DNA of 44,761 nt, taken from the NCBI GenBank assembly GCA_013002165.1, contig JABDKO010000300.1, positions 1-44,761 of the forward strand, given 5' to 3'. The stretch's first letter is position 1, and every line of letters begins with the position of its first letter. This document shows positions 8,242 to 16,310 of the stretch, one piece after another. Under the pieces are notes generated by a model, which saw only the letters and a list, made by a program, of their open reading frames with translations, was not told the DNA's origin and did no database searches. The position numbers were made by a program, and so were the translations under genes. Source of the DNA: Rhodothermales bacterium (GTDB lineage Bacteria; Bacteroidota; Rhodothermia; Rhodothermales; JABDKH01).

Positions 8242-10344
8242 TCAGGAAACAACTGCACCATTTTCACCCGTCGATGAGACCAGACGAAGGGAGCCATCAC
8301 GGTTTTCCGCGGTCAGCACCATCCCGGCGGATACGAGACCTCGTATTTTTCGGGGAGCCAGGTTGACGACAACAACGACCTGTTGCCCTGTCAACTCCTC
8401 CTGAGCAAAATGCTCTGCGATTCCCGACACAATCTGACGTGTTTCGAATCCAAGGTCCACTTCCAACTGCATGAGTCGGTCGGCTCCCTCAACTTTAACT
8501 GCGGACAATATAGTACCCACCCGCAAATCGAGCCGTGTAAAATCGTCATATACAATTTCGTCCTTTCCATCGGCAAACGATTTATCGCCGGTCACAGGTT
8601 CAGCATCGCTGCTCCTCTGTGCTAGGATATCAATTTGTCGTTGCACCGCTTCGTCCTCGATCTTCGTAAATAATATTTCCGCTGGATTTAATGTGTGTCC
8701 GGATTCGAGATAACACGAGCCAGCGTGGTCCCAGATCGACTGAGTACTGGCAGTGTCTTGAGAACGGTATTCACTGTCAAGATTCAACATCGTTCTCAGT
8801 CGCGCAGCGCTAAACGGCATGACCGGTTCCATAAGCGTAGCTAGTGCTGCGCATATTTGAAGTGACACATGAATTGTATTCGCACACTTTTCCATATCGG
8901 ATTTTGCCGACTTCCATGGTTCGGTGTCGTTGAAATAGCGATTCCCGATCCGGGCCAGATTAATAGTGTGAAATACTCCTTCGCGGAACTTGTATTGTTC
9001 GTAAGAAGCTCCGATTGTCGTCGGGAATTCCTTCAGCTGTGCTATCACATCCAGGTCCATGCCCCCCGGATTGGACAGCGGCGGTACGACACCATCAAAA
9101 AATCGATGTGCGAAGGTCATGGTGCGATTTACAAAATTTCCCAGAACGTCTGCCAACTCGTTGTTGACGCGCGCTTGGAAATCTTTCCAGCTAAAATCAG
9201 AGTCTTTCGCTTCCGGAAATGTGGAGGCAAGTGTATAGCGAAGCAGGTCTGCAGGAAAGTCTTCCAGATACTCATGCAGCCAGATCGCCCACCCCCTGCT
9301 TGTGGATAGCTTCTGCCCCTCAAGATTCAAGAACTCGTTAGCTGGCACGTCTTCGGGCAGGACGTAATCTCCGTGAGCCATCAGCATGGCGGGAAACATC
9401 AGACAGTGGAACACAATATTGTCCTTGCCAATGAAGTGCACGAGCTTCGTATCGTCTTGCTGCCAGTACGTTTTCCACTTCGAGGGTTGTCCTACCGATT
9501 CTGCCCACTCTCGTGTGGCCGATATGTAGCCTATCGGTGCATCAAACCAGACGTAGAACACTTTGCCATCCGGGTTAATGCCGGCCTGGCGTGCTTCTTT
9601 TTCCGGAATAGGAATCCCCCACGGCACATCGCGGGTGATTGCACGATCTCTGAGACCGTCTGCAAGCCAGCTTTTCACCTGACCGAGCACATTGTGCTTC
9701 CAGTCGTCATGGCTGGCTATCCATGTCTCAAGCCGCTCCTGAAAATCACCCAGGGGTAAATACCAATGCGTGGTTTCCTTCAACTCCGGAGTCGCATCGG
9801 TAAGTGTGCTTCTCGGTTCGATCAATTCGAGTGGACTCAGCGACGTACCACAGTTCTCGCACTGATCACCGTAGGCATTCTCGTGGCCACAATTCGGACA
9901 TGTTCCTACTACGAAACGGTCAGCCAGAAATATTCCTGCCTCAGGATCGTACAGCTGTTCGTCGGTCTTCGTGACAAAGGTATCCTTTGCGTTTAGCGCT
10001 CTGAAGAACTCGGTTGTTGTTTGCGCATGCGTATCTGAACTGGTTCTCCCATAGTAATCGAAACTCATCCCGAAGTCCTTGAATGTAGACTTGATAAGCG
10101 GATGGATTTCATCGACTATGGCTTGCGGGGTGGTGCCCTCCTGGCGGGCTTTAATCATGATAGCGACGCCATGCTCATCTGAGCCACAGATATACAGCAC
10201 GTCGCGGCCCTTCATCCGATTGTAGCGGCAGTAAATGTCGGCTGGCAGATATGCTCCTGCTATGTGGCCGATGTGGATCGCGCCGTTAGCATAGGGTAAC
10301 GCGGAGGTGACAAGCAGTCGCTTGAAATGATCTGTCGAGGGCAT
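8242..10344 (-). CDS. metG: methionyl-tRNA synthetase with C-terminal tRNA-binding domain
   Basis: 700 residues; charges tRNA-Met in the cytoplasm. Class I signatures are visible: HIGH at residues 24-27 ('AIHIGHIAG') and a KMSKS variant 'KLSTS' around residue 350. A four-cysteine zinc knuckle (Cys149, Cys152, Cys162, Cys165) marks the MetG1 subtype. The C-terminal about 110 residues ('FTRLDLRVGTILSAVKVEGAD') are the Trbp111-like dimerisation and tRNA-binding domain. The length is normal for a two-domain enzyme. ATG at 10344 is followed at once by the conserved 'LLVTSALPYANG'. The 165-base upstream gap shows no SAM or T-box element that I can recognise. Confidence 0.97.
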   Translation of the reverse strand: MPSTDHFKRLLVTSALPYANGAIHIGHIAGAYLPADIYCRYNRMKGRDVLYICGSDEHGVAIMIKARQEGTTPQAIVDEIHPLIKSTFKDFGMSFDYYGRTSSDTHAQTTTEFFRALNAKDTFVTKTDEQLYDPEAGIFLADRFVVGTCPNCGHENAYGDQCENCGTSLSPLELIEPRSTLTDATPELKETTHWYLPLGDFQERLETWIASHDDWKHNVLGQVKSWLADGLRDRAITRDVPWGIPIPEKEARQAGINPDGKVFYVWFDAPIGYISATREWAESVGQPSKWKTYWQQDDTKLVHFIGKDNIVFHCLMFPAMLMAHGDYVLPEDVPANEFLNLEGQKLSTSRGWAIWLHEYLEDFPADLLRYTLASTFPEAKDSDFSWKDFQARVNNELADVLGNFVNRTMTFAHRFFDGVVPPLSNPGGMDLDVIAQLKEFPTTIGASYEQYKFREGVFHTINLARIGNRYFNDTEPWKSAKSDMEKCANTIHVSLQICAALATLMEPVMPFSAARLRTMLNLDSEYRSQDTASTQSIWDHAGSCYLESGHTLNPAEILFTKIEDEAVQRQIDILAQRSSDAEPVTGDKSFADGKDEIVYDDFTRLDLRVGTILSAVKVEGADRLMQLEVDLGFETRQIVSGIAEHFAQEELTGQQVVVVVNLAPRKIRGLVSAGMVLTAENRDGSLRLVSSTGENGAVVS

Positions 10345-10509
10345 GCTCGGCGGTGGGAAGTACAGGGACTATGTAAGGGTAGCGGTAACTTAACGCTTGA
10401 GAGAGCCTCTACAAAGCTCAAATCAGTGATTAATCTGCAAATGCCTTCATCGGGGATAGGAACCTCCAAATAGTGCACTTGTTGACACGCGCAGACCTGT
10501 CGAACTCAT

Positions 10510-11274
10510 ATGCTCATAGTTCCTGTCATATCGCTACTCGATGATCTGGCGGTAGATTATCTGGAGAGGCCTCTATCGGTAACGGACTGTTCATTCGATG
10601 AACCAGTCAAGATGGCGAGATTGTGGCGCGTGCAGAACGCGAAGGTGATCCACATTACCGACCGTGTTTCTCAAGAAGTGGCTGCCCCGGCAAGGTTCTC
10701 GGCAATTCGTCGCATCAGGGCATGCCTTGATATTCCGATTCAGCTTGAAACGGATTTTGACCGCGTTCTCCTAGACGAGGCACTTTCCAGTGTAAATGTC
10801 GCGCGCTGTATCATTCGGATTAACGAGACTACAGTCGATGAACTCGCTGAAGCCATCGAGCGCTTCGGTGCGTCGCGAGTCTGCGGCCTGATCAATCATC
10901 CTCCTGTCTCCACGAATGCGGATTCGATCGTCGATGATTTCCTCACGCAAATCGAGAGCGTCGTGGCGACTGGATGCAGGCGTCTGATCCTGAGGGATTC
11001 GACGGCATCGAACCAGCTGGAAGGTTACAATCGTTCGCTGCTCACGCGAGTCGCAAAACATTTCCCGCGGGTCCGCTTCTCTGCGTCCGGAGGTGTGGGC
11101 TCTTATAAAGAACTCAAGCTTTTGCAGATAGCCGCACCACGTAATGTGGATTCGGTTATCATTGGCCGGGCTTTGTACGAAAACACTTTCCCATGCCAGA
11201 AATTCTGGTGTTGGCATCAGAAAGACACGGTCAACCTGGACGAGTATAGCTCAGCAAGTTTGCGCGAGGAATAA
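10510..11274 (+). CDS. HisA-like TIM-barrel protein lacking the HisA catalytic aspartates
   Basis: 254 residues. The C-terminal half clearly follows the phosphoribosyl isomerase pattern: 'LEGYNRSLL' (HisA 'GPN'), 'RFSASGGVGSYKELKLL' (second phosphate-binding turn) and 'VIIGRALYENTF'. The N-terminal strand reads 'VPVISLLDD' where HisA has 'PAIDL', so the catalytic aspartate (Asp8 in Thermotoga HisA) is Ser8. The second acid, in HisA 'LD' of strand 5, aligns with Ile128 in 'VCGLINH'. The protein is therefore probably not a ProFAR isomerase. No other histidine genes are adjacent. It may be a repurposed paralogue or bind a phosphorylated ligand without isomerising it. Confidence 0.75.
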   Translation: MLIVPVISLLDDLAVDYLERPLSVTDCSFDEPVKMARLWRVQNAKVIHITDRVSQEVAAPARFSAIRRIRACLDIPIQLETDFDRVLLDEALSSVNVARCIIRINETTVDELAEAIERFGASRVCGLINHPPVSTNADSIVDDFLTQIESVVATGCRRLILRDSTASNQLEGYNRSLLTRVAKHFPRVRFSASGGVGSYKELKLLQIAAPRNVDSVIIGRALYENTFPCQKFWCWHQKDTVNLDEYSSASLREE

Positions 11275-11349
11275 TTTCCCTCCAGGCAATAATGCTTGAG
11301 GCCGGTCGTTCTTCTGACACTATCACGATATTTTGTCTGAGGTCGGCCG

Positions 11350-11685
11350 ATGTTTTCCGCTCTATTAAACGTACCCGTCAAGATCCTACTCTCCATAGCC
11401 GGCGCTCTGCTGGCGTTGAATTTTGGAGCGTTCATTACAAAACACTTTGGCGACACAGATCGCCCGATCGTCGCGCATGAGATCGTGGACTGTAGGTCGC
11501 ATGACCACGGGGTCGTTGTTCAAATGAACGGCATTGAGGAAGAGCGCGCCCGTCTTACGGCACTTCAAGGTCTGCTTTTTCAAGAAGAGATACAGGCCGA
11601 ATTGGATGAGCTAGCTGTCCAACACGACAGGTTAAACAAGGAACGACAGAATCGTCTGGACAAGATTCTGATGATCTATCGATAG
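11350..11685 (+). CDS. small membrane-anchored coiled-coil protein, unknown
   Basis: 111 residues. An N-terminal hydrophobic segment (about residues 6-26, 'VPVKILLSIAGALLALNFGAF') is a membrane anchor or uncleaved signal. A short polar stretch follows, then a highly charged helical C-terminal half (about 60-111, rich in E, L, R and Q: 'EEERARLTALQGLL', 'LDELAVQHDRLNKERQNRL') with coiled-coil character. A weak GAGG at 11338 precedes the ATG. I do not recognise the family. It lies 75 bases after the HisA-like gene on the same strand and may be cotranscribed with it. Confidence 0.6.
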   Translation: MFSALLNVPVKILLSIAGALLALNFGAFITKHFGDTDRPIVAHEIVDCRSHDHGVVVQMNGIEEERARLTALQGLLFQEEIQAELDELAVQHDRLNKERQNRLDKILMIYR

Positions 11686-11815
11686 CTTGCCGGTGAACCT
11701 GCGACCGGGCCGACGGCTCGAAATCGAATGCCGAAGATACCGTAGATTGTATCAATCAGCCTCGACATGATGACAGATAAAGTTGAGGGCAATCTACGAT
11801 CAACGTTATTCTATC

Positions 11816-12190
11816 ATGGAAGGAATTCAAGTCCTGAACTGGGACACTGAAGACTGGGAAACAGTCAATCCGCAGATGAAGCGCAAGATTATCTCCGGAG
11901 CCAAAATCACAGTAGCCCAAATCGCATTGAAGGATGGTTTTGTGGTCCCGATGCATTCTCACATCAACGAACAGATCACGCAGGTCATTTCAGGAAAGAT
12001 GCGGTTTGTTTTTGGAGGAGATGACAACAGTGAGGTAACCCTCGGACCCGGTGACGTGATTGTTATTCCGGCAGATGTGCCTCACGAAGCACACGTTATC
12101 GGTGATGTCTTCGAAATCGATACCTGGTCCCCTCGCAGGGAAGACTGGATCAACAAGACTGACGACTACCTCCGATCAGCGACCAGTTGA
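11816..12190 (+). CDS. cupin-domain protein
   Basis: 124 residues from ATG 11816; an upstream TTG at 11783 is possible but adds residues unlike the family. A single small beta-barrel cupin: motif 1 'PMHSHINEQITQVISG' supplies two His and one Glu, and motif 2 'PADVPHEAHVI' supplies the third His, so a metal-binding site appears complete. It resembles small stand-alone cupins of the quercetinase/ectoine-synthase-like fold, which range from sugar-binding to dioxygenase activity, so the substrate cannot be assigned. It converges on the quinone oxidoreductase gene with a 13-base gap. Confidence 0.85.
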   Translation: MEGIQVLNWDTEDWETVNPQMKRKIISGAKITVAQIALKDGFVVPMHSHINEQITQVISGKMRFVFGGDDNSEVTLGPGDVIVIPADVPHEAHVIGDVFEIDTWSPRREDWINKTDDYLRSATS

Positions 12191-12203
12191 CAACGGGGAA
12201 GGA

Positions 12204-13178
12204 TTACGGAATCAGGACCGTACTTCCTGTTGTATTGCGCTGCTCGAGCATCCGGTGCGCCTCAGAAGCTTCTGCCATCGGAAATGTCTGCCCGACATTA
12301 ATCTCGAGCTCCCCTTTCGCTATGAGTCCGAAGAGTTCGCTTGAAGCGGTCTTGAGCCAGCCAGCTCTGGCAGTATAGTGGAAAAGAATTGGTCGTATGA
12401 CGGTGAATGATCCGGCGGCTAAATCGGATAGTTTGAAGTCAAGAGCAGGCCCGGACGATTGTCCAAAGTTGACCAGTGTCCCGAACGTCTTCAAACACTG
12501 CAGCGAACCGGGATACGTGTCGGCACCTACACTGTCGTAGACAACATCAACGCCTTGTCCGTTTGTTACGTCCATCACGGCCTCAACGAATTCTGTGCTT
12601 CGGTAGTCGATCATGTTGGCATAGCCATGCCTGGCAGCGATCGAACACTTTTGCGTTCCGCCCGCAGTCCCGATTGCTTCAACGCCCAGATGTTTGAGCC
12701 ATTGGCCTGCCATCAACCCTACCCCGCCCGCTGCCGCATGAAACAGCACCGATGACGAGGACCGCACGGGGTAACTGTCTCTGAGCAGATAGGAAACCGT
12801 AAGTCCTTTTAAAAGTGATGCCGCGGCAATAGTATCCGGGACATCATCGGGGATCGGAACAAGATGAGCTTCTTCGACTGTCCGATGGGAAGTATATCCC
12901 CCGTTCGGCACTGTGTATCCGACGCGATCCCCAACGCTAAAATTGCTGACATCTTCACCCAGGGCTTCCACAATCCCGGCAGCCTCACTTCCCGGAATCA
13001 GCTTCTCCGGACGATTCCACGGATAAAGGCCGCTGCGGAAATAGACATCAATGAAGTTGACTCCGACAGCAGTTTGTCGTAAAAGCACCTGACCGGGCAG
13101 CGGAACAGGTATGTCGTGGTCAACTCTAACCAGCGCGTCGGGACCACCAGTCTCCTCTACAACGATTGAATACGCCAT
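12204..13178 (-). CDS. NADPH:quinone oxidoreductase (zeta-crystallin-like MDR family)
   Basis: 324 residues from the ATG at 13178, preferred over an upstream start at 13226 because it directly precedes the family N-terminus 'MAYSIVVEETGGPDALV' and has an AAAGG-like site about seven bases upstream. Features of the zinc-free quinone reductase branch of medium-chain dehydrogenases: 'GVNFIDVYFRSGLYP', 'IPGSEAAGIVEALGE', the nucleotide-binding 'HAAAGGVGLMAGQWLKHLG' and 'DVVYDSVGADTYPGSL'. It probably reduces quinones or enones with NADPH in the cytoplasm. It is monocistronic; the 165-base upstream gap is shared with the divergent aminotransferase gene. Confidence 0.92.
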   Translation of the reverse strand: MAYSIVVEETGGPDALVRVDHDIPVPLPGQVLLRQTAVGVNFIDVYFRSGLYPWNRPEKLIPGSEAAGIVEALGEDVSNFSVGDRVGYTVPNGGYTSHRTVEEAHLVPIPDDVPDTIAAASLLKGLTVSYLLRDSYPVRSSSSVLFHAAAGGVGLMAGQWLKHLGVEAIGTAGGTQKCSIAARHGYANMIDYRSTEFVEAVMDVTNGQGVDVVYDSVGADTYPGSLQCLKTFGTLVNFGQSSGPALDFKLSDLAAGSFTVIRPILFHYTARAGWLKTASSELFGLIAKGELEINVGQTFPMAEASEAHRMLEQRNTTGSTVLIP

Positions 13179-13308
13179 GTTACAGGCCTTTACTGAATAG
13201 TGCGATTGTCTTTGCAGTGTACTCATTCAGGACATTATCATCCACATACACAGTCGAAGTGTATTAATTCTCCTCAATAGGGTGGTTACAATGGCGATGC
13301 CGATGCGC

Positions 13309-13316
13309 TATTTTTG
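13309..13316 (+). promoter_or_regulatory. putative -7 box (TAnnTTTG) and dyad ahead of the class V aminotransferase
   Basis: TATTTTTG is an exact TAnnTTTG match, 28 bases before the ATG at 13344. Directly after it, 13316-13343 forms a dyad: GGGCA at the left, TGCCC at the right, with AAAAATTTTT between. The dyad would cover the expected transcription start and the ribosome-binding region, so it could be an operator or a short leader hairpin. Confidence 0.4.
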
Positions 13317-13343
13317 GGCATCCTTAAAAATTTTTGACTGCCC

Positions 13344-14498
13344 ATGTCAATCTATCGAGATTTGTTTTCGTTGCCGGATGGCTATCGTTACCTCAACTGT
13401 GCGTACCTGTCGCCTCTATCGAAACGTGTAGAACAAACTGCCGTGAATGCACTTGTCAGAAGGCGCACTCCGTCGACTATCGGCGTCGGTGATTTCTTTG
13501 ACCCGGCAGATAGCGTTCGAAGTTTGTTTACGAAAATACTCGGCTCGGAGGATCCAGCGCGCATCGCATTAATTCCATCCGCCTCCTATGGAATGGCCAT
13601 TGTTGCCAGGAACGTCGAGGCAGGCTCTGGTCAGAAAGTCATTCTTGTTGAAGACCAGTTCCCGAGTAGCGTGTATACGTGGAAACGGTTTTGTGCAGCG
13701 CAGAAATGTGACCTGGAGTTAGTACAGAGGCCCGATCCAGATGGACACGTCGGTCAGACCTGGAACGAGATGATCTTGACTGCAATCGACTCGACCACCG
13801 CTGTGATTGCATTGCCGCATGTGCACTGGACTGATGGAACCGTGTTCGATCTCGAATCAATAGGTCGGGAGGCTCGCCGGGTGGGTGCCAAACTTATAGT
13901 AGACGGGACACAGTCCGTTGGTGCATATCCCCTCGACTTCCAGGCGGTCCGACCGGATGCAGTGATTTGTGCAGGTTACAAATGGCTCACGGGAAATATG
14001 GGACTCGGAGTCGCGTATCTCGGCGAGTGCTTCGATGATGGTGTTCCACTGGAGGAGAACTGGATCGGACGGGCTAATAGTCGCAATTTCTCATCTCTTG
14101 TTCAATACGTTGACGAATATGTTGACGGTGCGGCGCGATATGACGTCGGCGAACGAGGCATCGGGTTGCTGCTGCCTGTCTTTGTGGAAGCACTATCGCA
14201 GGTTTCCGAATGGGGCACTGAACTGATACAGAGTCATTGCCGTACTATTTCAAAACCGGGATTGGACGAATTGAGAAATTTTGGCGCCATCGTACCCGAC
14301 GATGATGCACCTTCACATCTCTTCGGGATCCGGTTTAGACAGGACGGCATCCGCGATCGTCTGCTGAGTGAACTCAAAGCTCGCGACATCAGCGTTTCCC
14401 TCCGCGGCGATGCGATAAGGGTCGCACCGTATCTGTATAATTCGGAGGATGATGTCAGTGCGCTTGTAGACGCTTGCTCGGCGGCTATTCGTCTTTAG
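13344..14498 (+). CDS. class V aminotransferase / cysteine-desulfurase-like PLP enzyme
   Basis: 384 residues, cytoplasmic PLP fold-type I enzyme. Visible: an N-terminal 'YLNCAYLSPLSKRVEQ' typical of the kynureninase/isopenicillin-N-epimerase-like branch, 'HVHWTDGTVFDL', 'LIVDGTQSVGAYPLDF' (the Asp that contacts the PLP pyridine nitrogen, and the Gln stacking region) and 'VICAGYKWLTGNMGLG', in which the Lys is the expected Schiff-base residue. The SufS/NifS catalytic cysteine loop is not apparent, so a sulfur-transfer role is unlikely. The substrate is unknown. The gene stands alone, with its own candidate promoter just upstream. Confidence 0.87.
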   Translation: MSIYRDLFSLPDGYRYLNCAYLSPLSKRVEQTAVNALVRRRTPSTIGVGDFFDPADSVRSLFTKILGSEDPARIALIPSASYGMAIVARNVEAGSGQKVILVEDQFPSSVYTWKRFCAAQKCDLELVQRPDPDGHVGQTWNEMILTAIDSTTAVIALPHVHWTDGTVFDLESIGREARRVGAKLIVDGTQSVGAYPLDFQAVRPDAVICAGYKWLTGNMGLGVAYLGECFDDGVPLEENWIGRANSRNFSSLVQYVDEYVDGAARYDVGERGIGLLLPVFVEALSQVSEWGTELIQSHCRTISKPGLDELRNFGAIVPDDDAPSHLFGIRFRQDGIRDRLLSELKARDISVSLRGDAIRVAPYLYNSEDDVSALVDACSAAIRL

Positions 14499-14593
14499 TA
14501 TGCACGCAAACGGTCAAAATGCGACCGATTCGGAAACGGGCACAAATTTTGAACTGTATTGTTTGACGCAGACTTCAACGATCTTCTGTTACT

Positions 14594-15232
14594 ATGAAAT
14601 ACGGCCTTGGAATTCTATTTGCTCTAATTCTGACTATTCCACGCTCTGACATTGCTGCTCAGGACGCAACCACCGTTCTCGGCGACCTTCGAAGTACGTA
14701 TGATGCGATCACAGGTCTGAAGGCAGATTTCTCTCAGACGATGAATTCGGAGTATATGAATGAGCCCCAGGAGACTTCGGGAACGCTGGTCTTGATGGGA
14801 GACAAGTATCGCGTTGAGGCTGGTGTGCAAACGATAGTAACCGACGGCGAGTTTACCTGGGTCTACAATGCAGCTGAGGATCAGCTTATCATAAATGACT
14901 ATGAAGAGGATGAGACGACATTCTCTATCTCGGACTTTTTTCAGACGTTTGATGAGAGGTATACCGTCCAGGACTTGACTAGTACGTCAACTGATGGAGT
15001 GGAACATCATATATTGGCGTTAACCCCTACCGATCCGGCATCGTTCTTTACCGGCGTCACATTGTGGGTACGGGCGACAGATAATATTATTACTCGCCTT
15101 CAAATAATGGACGCCAACGAAACAGAGATGACATTCGGTCTGGATGAGATCCAGATTAATCCCGAGATCGCGCCCGATTCGTTTTCGTTCACACCTGACG
15201 ACGGGACTGACGTAGTCGACCTGCGATCGTAG
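14594..15232 (+). CDS. lolA: LolA-family outer-membrane lipoprotein carrier
   Basis: 212 residues with a cleavable signal peptide (about 1-22, 'GILFALILTIPRSDIAAQ'). The mature protein has the LolA hallmarks: 'LRSTYDAITGLKADFSQTM' at the start, 'SGTLVLMGDKYRVEA', 'VTDGEFTWVYNAAEDQLII' and a C-terminal strand 'DEIQINPEIAPDSFSFTPDDGTDV'. LolA ferries lipoproteins across the periplasm from the LolCDE complex to the outer membrane. Three lipoprotein genes lie upstream within 15 kb. It is followed 22 bases later by a flippase-like gene, suggesting one transcript for envelope functions. Confidence 0.9.
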   Translation: MKYGLGILFALILTIPRSDIAAQDATTVLGDLRSTYDAITGLKADFSQTMNSEYMNEPQETSGTLVLMGDKYRVEAGVQTIVTDGEFTWVYNAAEDQLIINDYEEDETTFSISDFFQTFDERYTVQDLTSTSTDGVEHHILALTPTDPASFFTGVTLWVRATDNIITRLQIMDANETEMTFGLDEIQINPEIAPDSFSFTPDDGTDVVDLRS

Positions 15233-15254
15233 CCTCACCTGTCACCACCACCAA

Positions 15255-16310
15255 ATGATAAAGAGCGAGTCGCTTCGAAAAATCCTGACCATCGCGGGAC
15301 CGGTGGTTATCGCTCTTGGTTTACTTTATCTCGCTTTTAGGGGGACCGATACAGGAGAGTTCTGGAGTGTCCTTCGAGACGCCAACTATTACTGGCTGAT
15401 ACCACTCGCATTTGCAACATTTCTCAGTCACTGGTTGCGTGCTTACAGGTGGACGATCTTTATGAACGCGGTTCCCGGCCACGCTGGCGATCGCTTTTCA
15501 AACAATACTGCCTTTGGTGCCCTTATGGTCGGGTACATGGTTAATTACGCCACGACCCGGCTTGGAGAAGTTGTTCGATCCGTCATTGTTTCTCGCAAAG
15601 AGGGTATTTCTTTTTCAGCCGTGGTCGGGACCGTCGTGCTTGACCGGGTGATTGATGTAGTTACCCTCGCCATTGCTCTCATTTCAGTGGTATTTATTGT
15701 AGGTACAGACGATCAGGTTCTTGCCGATTCCGTTTTCACACCTGCGATGGAGCGAATCTCAGCGGTACCTGTCTACGTCTGGTTACTCGTCAGTATTGTG
15801 GCAGTCACTATTGCCGTGCTCGCCATCCGGGTGTTGACGTCGCGCAGCACAAGGACGCGCTCGATAGTCCGCGATTTCCGGGATGGGCTGATGACTATTG
15901 CCCGGTCAGATCGACCAGTCGCCATTGCGCTGACGACTATACTTATGTGGGTTTGTTATGCGTCGATGGCATACATGCCACTACTCGTTCTGCAATTCGA
16001 ATCCAGTTATGACATTTCGATCCGGATGGCCTGGATTGTCATGAACGTTGGAGCACTTGGTGTAGTTGTACCTACGCCAGGTGGCATCGGATCGTACCAC
16101 TATATCACAATCCTGATTATGACTGCGATGTTCGCAATCTCACAGGCGGATGCCGCTGCATATGCATTCTTGACGCATGGAGCTCAACTCGTCCTGTATA
16201 CGCTGATCGGTTTTGCATATGTAATTTATTTCGGGATGGGTCTGAGATTCACACGAATAACGGCAGAAGACGCCGAAGTACAGGACGATGCGGCGACTAC
16301 TTCTATTTAG
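15255..16310 (+). CDS. YbhN/UPF0104-type membrane protein (lysylphosphatidylglycerol synthase TM fold)
   Basis: 351 residues with about eight hydrophobic segments. Conserved elements of the AglD/YbhN/MprF-flippase fold are visible: 'FLSHWLRAYRWTIFMNAV', 'GYMVNYATTRLGEVVRSVIVSRKEGISFSAVVGTVVLDRVIDVV' (read in pieces) and 'VVPTPGGIGSYHYI'. Proteins with this fold act in lipid or polyprenyl-linked substrate translocation in the cytoplasmic membrane; the substrate here is unknown. The C-terminal tail is acidic. The gene overlaps the start of the downstream M1-like gene by 23 bases, which implies translational coupling. Confidence 0.87.
   Translation: MIKSESLRKILTIAGPVVIALGLLYLAFRGTDTGEFWSVLRDANYYWLIPLAFATFLSHWLRAYRWTIFMNAVPGHAGDRFSNNTAFGALMVGYMVNYATTRLGEVVRSVIVSRKEGISFSAVVGTVVLDRVIDVVTLAIALISVVFIVGTDDQVLADSVFTPAMERISAVPVYVWLLVSIVAVTIAVLAIRVLTSRSTRTRSIVRDFRDGLMTIARSDRPVAIALTTILMWVCYASMAYMPLLVLQFESSYDISIRMAWIVMNVGALGVVVPTPGGIGSYHYITILIMTAMFAISQADAAAYAFLTHGAQLVLYTLIGFAYVIYFGMGLRFTRITAEDAEVQDDAATTSI

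Noticed and set aside
10345-10509. Riboswitch or T-box ahead of metG
   Set aside because: No SAM-type or T-box signature (such as a conserved T-box sequence or terminator) could be found in the 165 bases.
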